64,000 bases of DNA from Tubiluchus corallicola (lineage: Eukaryota > Priapulida > Priapulimorpha > Priapulimorphida > Tubiluchidae): the NCBI GenBank assembly GCA_030141605.1, contig JAQGDQ010000050.1:497971-561970 (forward strand), read 5' to 3'. Made by a program: the position numbers and the translations under genes. This document shows, piece by piece, positions 23,175-32,800 of the stretch; position 1 is the stretch's first letter; every line of letters begins with the position of its first letter. Under the pieces are notes generated by a model. It ran no database searches, was not told the DNA's origin, and saw only the letters and a program-made list of their open reading frames with translations.

Positions 23175-24980
23175 CTCTTTCAATAAGTATCTTGTTGCTT
23201 TCTATAGCTGAAGAAAGTGTAATTACGTTGACATACTCAAAAATTCTTTAAAAAATTTCTAAAAATATTTAAAGATTACAAAGCTGGTACTATACTAGAA
23301 ACAATGTTGGTGGAGCACATGCCCCAAGCTAAAGTCTGTAAAATCATGAAAAGATACCATTACAGGCTTTATGTTTCTATTACAACTGGAATGCAATTAA
23401 AACATGCACTTAAAAAGTGCAGAGCATACGAGTTTATGGATTAAACAGCTACACTTTATGTAAAATTGATACAAGTAGCGAAACGCACAAGTCCAAATGT
23501 CTTGTCGATGCAATTAAAGATTTTTTATTGTCCAAGATAGCCAATCGTCATCATATTCCAAAATCGTACTATCACATGACAAACTTGACTGACTGATTGA
23601 CTGACATACTATGTGCGACTCGACATCATTCTATCTGAAGCAAATAAAAATAATTTCTGCTAATCCAATGTCAAAAAATACATTAATTAATTTGTATCAT
23701 GAAAATAAATAATAATGTGACGAAATATGAAAAAAATCAAACTTCATCTTTGCCGCATCTTACTAACTTGCTAAAGAGAACTTGAGTAACAAAATTTTAT
23801 TATTAAACGATACGAGGTACTGAACAAAATGACTTAATTCCTATCCTGTCTCCAAAATGTCGCCAATGGCCTACTTCTACTCTTTAGCTCACCAGTTGAT
23901 CAACAGCCTAATTTTGCAAAAAAACGAATATAAGGAGGCACCACCATGTGTGTCTTCCTTTTATGTAAATAGCAAATAGTCTTTCGCAGATCAATGCCGA
24001 TTTCTCTTCTTTTCTTGCTTTAACCACCAGAGTGAACAAGTCATATAATTCAGTCAAAAAGTATCCATTTCAAGCTTTCTACAAATTCAGCTATAAAATT
24101 TCTACAAAAGCCTTATTTAAATAAGCCTTTGTCACGGTCATGCGTGGCTGATTAAAACAAACAGCCATTTAACCGTGATAACACATTTGCGTAGCATTTG
24201 AAATTGCGTACCACTAGTTATAATCAAACACATCGTATTAAATCTGTTACTGAAACAAACCTACAGGAATAGATAAAATTATAAGTACGTGGCTCCATCT
24301 TTTGTCAATTTACCAAAGAAATGTTACAAGAATTTTTGAACCAAATTTTGGCTTCACGATGTCATATTCATCGGAATTTCATCCTACACTTGCAATTGTA
24401 AGATTAACTAAGTCAACAGGTATTACTTGAGAGACGACCGTTTTTCCAAGAGTTACAATGTAATATAAATAAGGTTAAATGGCCGATATTACTAAAAGGC
24501 CCGTTTATTGTTTTCGTCTTGGTGGGGGCGGAGGGTTAGCCGACAAGGCGCTGTTTTCAATACTTTTGTAATCAACTTGCAATTAGCTACGTGAATTGTT
24601 CACACTACAAATCATTCATTAGCTGAGGAAAAGAGAACGCAGATCGTGCGTCTAGTGCTCGGTAAAATACGATTTTCTAAGATGTACACGCGAGGATCTC
24701 GTACTCTTACGATCGTGGAGTCTCCCAATAAAGCGTCTGGAAGCTTGGTACCCAACTCCTCAGCTTATTAGAAGAACAACCCGTTGGAAGCGTCGTGGTG
24801 GTCTTTGTCGTATGTTAGTCTCGTGGTTTTACGTCAAACGAGTGGAACCTTGGCACAATTGCAGCTGCTGACGATTGTTAGCCAAGTGATTCCAGCAGTA
24901 TAAGGAGACCCGAACTATGACGGAAAGACGTCAAGCTAGGGTGAAAAGCTAGTGGACTAACTTTACATGATGGGTACCCC
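23175..24980. other. Intergenic DNA; possible LTR-like block near 24.5-24.9 kb
   Basis: No supported gene. From about 24520 to 24890 the sequence is less AT-rich and contains a CAATAAAGCGTCTGG poly(A)-like word followed by GAAGAACAACC, as in retroelement LTRs, but no paired copy was found. An open segment at about 23193-23446 ending in RAYEFMD is unrecognised. Confidence 0.35.
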
Positions 24981-24981
24981 A

Positions 24982-25279
24982 CTGTGCTTATGTAAGTAAG
25001 TTTCGAGCTTTTGTGTCTACAGTCATTGTGGACTAATTTTGAATGAGCCAGACATTATTAATGCAAATTAAACTGTTAAACTGTCAAAACTCTCAAATAA
25101 TTTATTCGTTTATACTTTGTTGCGTTCATTATTTTCATTCTGTGCTTATGTAAGTAAGTTTCGAGCTTTTGTGTCTACAGTCATTGTGGTTTTTGTGGGT
25201 TTTTGTTAAACTGTTAAACTGTCAAAACTCTCAAATAATTTATTCGTTTATACTTTGTTGCGTTCATTATTTTCATTCA
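24982..25279 (+). repeat. Recent tandem duplication, ~158-bp unit
   Basis: Copy 1 (24982-25139) and copy 2 (25140-25279) both start CTGTGCTTATGTAAGTAAGT and end with the same 70-bp block running from TAAACTGTTAAACTGTC to CATTATTTTCATTC, essentially without differences. Only a middle segment of about 30-40 bp differs, where copy 2 is 18 bp shorter. The identity implies a young event. Confidence 0.85.
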
Positions 25280-25289
25280 CGCTGCATCT

Positions 25290-25780
25290 CCACACTCTGT
25301 ACGATAGAAAGGACCGACCCTCCTACGCCTGTAACTACCTTGGTTCTTAAGCGAATGCCTTTCTCTTGGGATCATTCACCCTTCGGCACTCACCCTCAAC
25401 ATTTGGGATCACTCACCCTTCGGCAGTCCATCTTGGCATATCTTGCCTGGCACGTTCAAGACCCAGTTAGGCTAGCAAAGAATTTCGTGAGCCGCATGTT
25501 ACAGCATGCATATACTTCATAGCAGTGGCGAAGTGTAGATCAACTACTGTACCACAAATTCGGTGCCGAGAAAATACGTTTCACTGCAAAATATTAAAAT
25601 TTTTATAAGTCGCTGGCACGCTGCGCCGCATTGCCGACTCAGTGAGAGCAGACACTCACCTCCACACTCTTCCCGGTATAACCCCTCAACCCCCCCCCCC
25701 CGAACTGGCAAACCGCGCCATCCAGCGCCACTCGCAGAGAACACAAAACACAGCTTTTACAAGTTAAAAACTTATATCTA
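25290..25780. other. GC-richer block with a short direct duplication
   Basis: GGGATCATTCACCCTTCGGC and GGGATCACTCACCCTTCGGC lie about 37 bp apart near 25367 and 25404. A 10-C run lies near 25690. Open frames on both strands (25169-25522, 25544-25781) carry no recognised domain. The block may be retroelement-derived. Confidence 0.3.
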
Positions 25781-26003
25781 AACAAATTATATCCGAAATT
25801 AATCTATAGCTAATTACAAACAACCGTCATTAAAATCGCAAGTAACTTAATCTCGCAAACTTCTCCAAAAACTTTACGTATTCGCTGCAATATATGCAAT
25901 CTTCTAATTATGCCTCTTGTTTAAATTAATAGGCGTACAGACAAATCATTTTTACAAATCATAAAAAAAAAATTACGCATAATAAATGTGGCAAATGAAA
26001 ATG

Positions 26004-26064
26004 TAACACAAGATAAAATGCTGGTGCACTATAATTAAGGTGGTCAGCCTTGGCGTATAAAACA
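26004..26064 (-). mobile_element. Dispersed repeat with coding-like word, copy 1
   Basis: AACACAAGATAAAATGCTGG and TGGCGTATAAAAC match the segment at 26977-27035. On the minus strand both copies read VLYA, then NY, then AFYLVL, so the ancestor probably encoded protein. The family is unknown to me. Confidence 0.4.
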
Positions 26065-26747
26065 TGGGCTAATGTCGGACAATGAGTTTTACGTTTGCCT
26101 AAAACCCATTAAATTACCTGGAGGCTGTTTTTTCCTGTCATTGTTAATACTAATACATCACATCATTAGACTGGCATATTCTTTCATTGTCTAGTAGTTC
26201 GTCTTCTAGCAGCCGTATAATCGTGTCGCAGGTCGTGAACATACAAGCTCGATCAGTGAGTACGTTTATTCATAATTGTATTAATTTTTTTTTATTTTCT
26301 GATAAACACACCTGGTGCATTAATTATTTACAGCATCCTCTTCAAAAATGGTTTATTTTGTAAGTTACTTCTTCCCTAATGCCTTCATGCCACACTTTGT
26401 AAAGCACCATATTTGTTTGTTTATTATACAACTCACTGCAGCAGTGTCGACTTTACCCAAAGGCATAGACTAATTTCGGACGATTGAATTTTTGTGTCCG
26501 ACTTTGTTCTGAATTAATTGTTTGTGTAGGTAAATAACATAAATTTCTGGCCATTTGAGTCAAAATGTAAAAAATCGTTTTAGAAACAGGGGAAGGAAAA
26601 ACCGTTATCGAAACGACTGGAAATATGCTTCAAATACGCTGCAAAAATAAAAACTTAAAGAATAAGAGAGGAAAAAGAGGAAAACTTCAGCAGTGGAGCT
26701 CTGATCAAATGCAGTCTGCCATCAAATCTAGTCTAATCTACAGACAC

Positions 26748-26815
26748 ACGCACGCTCGCTCGTACACACGCACACGCACGCACGCGCACACACAAACTCG
26801 GACGCACGCATACAC
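26748..26815 (+). repeat. Impure CA/CG-rich microsatellite
   Basis: An ACACGCACGC-type alternating purine-pyrimidine run, read directly. Confidence 0.85.
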
Positions 26816-26973
26816 ATAACCTTAGCTGAGTTTTACACACGGCGCACTCAATTCACGGCAAATTATGCAAACTTTTATGCCTTTTAAAAATGTAATAAAT
26901 GAAAATATTACTAACTCAATGCAGAATTTAGATAGGAAATTATCAATTTTAAAAGACATAATAAACTCATTGT

Positions 26974-27330
26974 TTATAACACAAGATAAAATGCTTGTGC
27001 AATATAATTAAATTGCTCAGGGTTGGCGTATAAAACCTGACCATCATGTAACAAAAACTTGTCGAGCTGATCTGAATTGACTCCATAGAGGGTACTTAAA
27101 GGGGAGACGGTGATTTCAGAAATTAAACCGAACTGAATATGGATCAGATTGGCAGATATGCGTGACAACCGTATTCAAATTTGTATTCTGTGATATTTTC
27201 GGCGGCTATAAATAAATAACCACGTCGAGCAAAAAAGGTATTTTCCTTGCTTGCGTGGGCAATCGATAACATTTCTCTCATTCTCTTTAAAATATCTCTT
27301 TGCAAAATATTTAAAAGAATTACAACCACA
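26974..27330 (-). pseudogene. Minus-strand coding-like remnant, unknown
   Basis: Two minus-strand open frames overlap: 27144-27329 (ending with LFIAAENITEYKFEYGCHAY) and 26974-27168 (containing SPLSTLYGVNSDQLDKFLLH). Their composition is balanced, and the 3' part has a homologue 970 bp away at 26.0 kb. The join between them needs a frame change and has no obvious intron. I infer a decayed element protein; a host exon pair cannot be excluded. Confidence 0.25.
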
Positions 27331-27349
27331 AAGTTGTTCGTTTGCTGTT

Positions 27350-28200
27350 AATTATGTCTGACGTTACCCTGCTAAACTGTCCGACATTACCTGCAAGTGT
27401 TCGACGTTGCCCCATTTTTTGAAAAGACGTAGGAAAGTGTTTAATTATTCCAGTATTTTACATTTCATGCCGCCACCCGCTTTCCTGTTTTCACCCGCAG
27501 CCACTGTTTTCCCAGATTCCTTAACAATATAGTTTTAGTTCATCATACATTATTTCAAGAAAATTGCAAAAGTGAAGATAGAAACCTGAAGAACGATAAT
27601 TTCGTCCAACATTACCCAATTGTTCGAAGGCACTAATAAATATGAAATGAAAATAATTTACTCCGCGTGCCATTTTTGCGAACGCCGGTTATGCTCGCGG
27701 TTTTGAAAATACATGAGTCTAAAAGCCGGTTTTCTCTTCACGACGTCAACAACTTCACTCAAACGTGTTCCATAAGTCTCCTTACAATAGACTGGTATAA
27801 GTCACTTGTAAAACATATAAAACCCATTAGCTGCCTACGTGTTATGTAGATGTTATATTTTCGCTGCAACAGAGAACAATAGTTTATGATATAAACTAAG
27901 TCGTTTCAAGCGTCAGTAACAGGATTGAATTAAATGAATTTATTAGACAAGTTTATATTATAAAATTATATTATTATTACCACCATATATTATTTCATAT
28001 TATTTTATAGAAATTACTAAAAATTATATTATTATGAACTTAATTATTTTATAAAAATTTCAATTTCCGTTAAAAACTTTTAAAGTAAATAGACATGATA
28101 AATATTGTTTGTAACTTCATTATGGGTTTTGTTTAGGTCTATGTCAGCAAATTACCATTACTTCAGTTAAGTTACTCTGTTAACAATTTAGAAGGATCAG
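27350..28200. other. Intergenic AT-rich DNA
   Basis: Variants of TGTCCGACATTACC occur several times from 26.07 to 27.62 kb. Otherwise the stretch is AT-rich with ATATTATT runs and no gene. Confidence 0.4.
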
Positions 28201-28204
28201 TTTC

Positions 28205-28425
28205 CCAGCAGTTCAGAATTCCCTGCTGATCACCATAGCACATGACTGGTAAGAACGTTCCCTGCTAATCACCACAGCAATGGACTGCAAAGACAGTTCC
28301 CTGCTAATCACCACAGCAATGGACTGCAAAGACAGTTCCCTGCTGATCACCACAGTAACTGACTCGGAAGGAACTTCCCTGCTCATCATCATAGCAACAG
28401 ACTGGGAAGGCACTTTCTAGTTGAT
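28205..28425 (+). repeat. 39-bp minisatellite, about five copies
   Basis: The unit starts GTTCCCTGCTAATCACCACA and continues to TGCAAAGACA. Two central copies are nearly identical and the outer copies are diverged. Because 39 is a multiple of three, the minus strand stays open and reads a 13-residue repeat, SRELSLQSIAVVI. There is no sign that this is translated. Confidence 0.85.
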
Positions 28426-28875
28426 TACCATCACGGTGACACAAATAAAAGTGATGTTAACCCAAAATTGGTTACCGTGACAGCCAAACTGGGTATATAT
28501 AAAAAGGTGCAGAGCGATGTTATCTGCTTTTACTATACTTATATACTATACTTTACCGTACTTCGCGTTCGCACTGTTAGTTCTTCACTGTTACACGCTG
28601 TTTGCCTTTCTCTACTTAGATGGGCACTAGTAGTTGCACAAAAACATTTGCTATACCCCTCAATTCAACTGTTCAGTTGTGATGCGGCGCACACAATCAA
28701 GAGGTCAAGCGTGAGCACAGGGGTAAACTTGAAATTTAAATTCTTAAAACTTGCAGCGATTAGTGTGTCACACTGAATGTTGAATAGTAGCACAGTACTT
28801 CAACTTTCGCTTTCGCAAACACGTGCAATAATACGTTCATGGAGTGTTTGTGCTGTTGAAAATTACGTTCGGTTA

Positions 28876-28883
28876 TGACGTCA
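28876..28883. promoter_or_regulatory. Full CRE palindrome upstream of the neurotrophin gene
   Basis: A perfect TGACGTCA lies about 0.9 kb upstream of the neurotrophin start codon. CREB-type factors bind this palindrome. Its use here is inferred only from position. The rest of 28430-29640 shows no gene. Confidence 0.35.
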
Positions 28884-29657
28884 TCACTAGCTTGGCTTGC
28901 CAAATTATTTAATTGTCAAATACACTTTGTCATTATTATAGGTGTAAAGACGTTTTTACCGTACTTCAGAATGGTCCGTGGAAAATAGAATATAAAAATC
29001 AACCTGTTTTCCTTTAAGGATTGCAACAGCACAGCGCTTTCATTTTGGAACAGTAAAACCGTATCTTAAATACAACAAGGTGCAAAAGAAAGAACCTGAT
29101 TATGTGAATATAACAGTTGTAAAAAGAGTTCTTAACAAAAAATAATTCGACCATACAATGAAACAATCAAATAAACAAAATCATACTGATGTCGTATATA
29201 AATAAACTATTGGCTTCCATCTATACATTTTTTGGCAGATATTTACATCAAATCAATAACCGTTGATACTATTAATGTATTATTTTAAAATTGATAAATC
29301 TTCAGAACTTATAACACCGCACGTATTTTGAAAAATAAGTTGCACTTATAATTTAGTCATTGATTAAACAAAATTAATGAAACCAAGCAGCAAAGAAAGG
29401 AAATTGGAACAGTGCATTTTTTTTCTAAATCTACGTTATAAAATGACTTCTGCTGTGTACATAACTTAAGCATAATATCCATGCGTATACTAATATAAAT
29501 ACAAATGTAAAAAATACTAAATCATAAAGATAATTGACATTCTTTATCATGCTTTTCAGATATTTTTTGTACCTTTCAAAGCCAAAAATTATATCATGCG
29601 CAGAACCTTTGCTTCTCATATAAGTATCATAGGCACATAATACTATTGACTAGATAG

Positions 29658-29667
29658 TTTATAAAAG
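29658..29667 (+). promoter_or_regulatory. TATA box of the neurotrophin gene
   Basis: TTTATAAAAG lies about 124 bp before the first ATG. A start site about 30 bp downstream (near 29690) would give a 5' UTR of about 90 bp without an upstream ATG that I noticed. The spacing suits a TATA-type promoter, but the transcription start is inferred. Confidence 0.5.
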
Positions 29668-29781
29668 AAACCATCTAATCAACGCCTGCGTAAGATTGTT
29701 TCGCTCGTTTCTTCAATCTTTGCTTCAGCCCGTCGTGGTCCACAGCTACGTGAACTTTCCGTACAAAAGCTGTAGTTTATT

Positions 29782-29848
29782 ATGATGAATGCAAAAGCAG
29801 CAGGTTTTGTGTTTTGCCTATCTTACTTTGCCGGTTTAGCAGCTAGTG
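29782..29848 (+). CDS. NT: Neurotrophin exon 1 (signal peptide)
   Basis: ATGATGAAT at 29782; 22 codons plus one base, ending at donor GTAAGT (29849). It encodes the whole hydrophobic signal sequence. The second ATG at 29785 could serve equally well as the start. Confidence 0.85.
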
Positions 29849-32800
29849 GTAAGTTTTTTTATTGCATAAATTCTTTAGTGTCAATTTATTATATTTTACA
29901 AATATAAACAAATATTATGAATACAGATGATGTACATGTATATGTAATACACAGGGGCGTCCAGAAAAAACGTTCCCATTATTAACTCGTAACCCTTCAT
30001 CATGGTAGAAGTTTTTGTAAAAGGGACACTCAACACCGTGTAGCACGACTTCTCCTCTTTTCAAAGAGCTATAAATTCCCCTCAAAGTTCCTTGTAATTG
30101 GTTTTTCTCCAGTTGACCCTGTAATATTACTGGAAGGGCAAAAAAGCGGATGGTATCTGCTAGTGCTGACCTATGTAAAATAAAACTACGTAGAAACACA
30201 TACCACATTAACAACAGAATTTGGCAGAAATGCAGCAATACTATTTATTATAACAAGGTAGAAGTATCTTCACGGGTTTTATCAAACACATTCCTGCCGT
30301 GACTGAGCAATCGAAATGGGTGAAAATTATATACTGTACGCGCGCTTCGTCAATACCAGATGTGGCAGTACCGATACTTGCCATTTCCTTATGGACGATA
30401 ATCTGATCATGAAAGTAAGCACCACAGCAACAGAAGCAAGGGCGTACCTCGCTATTATTTGCTTCTTTTTGCCAATGTTAATCCATAGCTCAAAATCGTC
30501 TAACGCATAAAATATTGAAAAAAAATATCTAATTTTTTCAATGATGACGTGAAAGAGTTATTTCTGCGGAAATTTAATTTCAAGTTCGCACGGTAGTTTT
30601 TCAGGGCTGTAAGCTATTATCTAATTATGAGAGACACGTTTGGGATTTTTGTAGATATCACCTCTGCAAAATGGGGTAACATCGAAAACAACACAATCGT
30701 TCAGTTTTCCTTTAAAACAGAAAACATCAAAACAGTCGAGAGTAGGTTTATGCGCATCACGTAGACTTACAGTGGTTTATTTCCATTTATATCATAAATT
30801 TGTCGTTTCAGCTTTAGACGGTGGTCATCACGTCAAGCAGAGGGATATTCTAACTCACTTAGAAAGGCGTCAAGGAAGAACATCAGACAGAAATTTAAAT
30901 GAATTGATAGGTTTCTACACATACCTCAAGCACCGACCAGCTTTACTAAAACAGAGACTGGAAGCTAGTTCAAACCCATTCTTACTAAGAAAACCTTACG
31001 CCAGTAGTCATCAAATTAATAAACTGGTAAGGAAAGTGAAAGACACACCAGACGAAGAAAATAACAAGAAAATCTTGAAACAAGTAATTACATAGTTCTT
31101 TCATTAACTATTAACTTTTAGGCATTATAGCAGAAAGGGCAGCAGCCGCAACAACAACAACAACAGCAGCAACAGCGTGATAATGAAGACAGATGCGAGA
31201 CTGATGCTGCTGTTCATTGCTTCTTGTTGTTGTCGTTGTTGTCGATCTTGTATTTTTGTCGTTATGGCTGCTACTGCTGTCGTTGTTGTTGTTATCGTCG
31301 TCGTCATGGTCGTCATTAATTGTATTAACGCTGTTCTTTGTTGTTTGATATAATAATAACTTTAATAATTTCTAACTGCAATATTCATATTTTTAATTTC
31401 GAATTATGCGAGAATTACGATAAATACTAGTGCCTCCAGTATTCCAGGTGACTTCTTCATTTAACACGGACAAAGGCGTTCACGTCAATTTCTGTTTTTC
31501 TACTATGTTAATTTTTACTGGATTAATCTACTTTACATTAACATATATATACTCATTTTAAAGCTGTAACGACAAAAAGTCCCTTCAGGCAGCATAGCTT
31601 TCTGTCACAAACACTGGGTCCACTGATCATAATTCCAGTAATATACATAGACGCCCATAATTTTTCATCATTCATCAAAACTGAAGAAAATATCGTCCTA
31701 CTTTCTTATAAGTAATACATAACAAATCTGAACTGTCAATTTTTGCTCATTTTTATGGGTTTTTAATTCTCACTTTCATCCTCAGCTAGAAAACATGGCT
31801 TCTTATTTTTTGGACTCTGACCACCCGACTGACGTTGCATCATCAACAGACACAACCGAAGAACGAGCGGCCGATAACGTTGCGAATTCCGAAGATGAAT
31901 TACGGGCCGTTAAGAAAGATGAATTAAAGAGTTACAATGACGGTAGCCATCCACAGTTCGTGTGCTCATCCAGAAGTGACTGGATACAGGTACTCAATTC
32001 AACAGACATGAGTGGTAATGATGTCATGGTACTACAGCCTCCAAATGATCGCCACCAGCAGTGGTTTTATGCCACTTGGTGTTTGGATGAAACTGAGGGA
32101 GAGCCAAGTTTAGGAGTTGACCGCACAAGGTAAGCAATGTGCCATAAGATACGGTTAGCCTTCTCTAGCTGCAGCAGTGGGTTATTATTAATTCATCAAT
32201 TTATTAACGAATTGTTAACAATCTGTGCTAGCAGTCGTCACTAATAAAATAAAAATAACTAGCGCGAGATTATTTAGTGGAATCACTCTTTTTTGTTCTA
32301 TATACAGTTGAGACGTGCATTAAATATTGGGTTAGTGCCACATTCTTCTAGACCATGATGTTGTGGTTATTAAAGCTTTCCCTACTGTTGTTGTTGGACT
32401 CATTCGCTTGCTACAGCTATACAAATAACTTCACAAGAAGTGTTGAATCCAGTACATGTACTGTTTATGTAAATTTCCTAACACACACATATTACTATAT
32501 ATATTCTGACGAAGTAGAGCTGTGTTCGTCCTCTGAAAACGTCGGCTTAGTTCAATGCCTAGCAGATGAATTAGAATTAAAATTATTACGAAGGTGGATA
32601 AATTTGCAATAAAGTGATATATAATGGTTAATATTTATACACAATAAAAAACATACTTTAAGATCTCTTAGTTTACAAAAAGTGAAATAGCCTAAAATAT
32701 ATAAGGAGTACTGCTATTTGTTAGTATCACATAAACATTAGTGAGCACTTTGAATTATATTATTCGCAAAAATATGCATCATGTATCACATGAAGTAATG

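Noticed and set aside
22316-23251. Overlapping Pro/Tyr/Lys-rich frames of up to 182 codons
   Set aside because: Open in several frames at once because of the 15-bp minisatellite; no start context, signal peptide or flanking exon.
23193-23446. Open segment ending in KKCRAYEFMD
   Set aside because: No good start codon or acceptor, no known family; could be chance.
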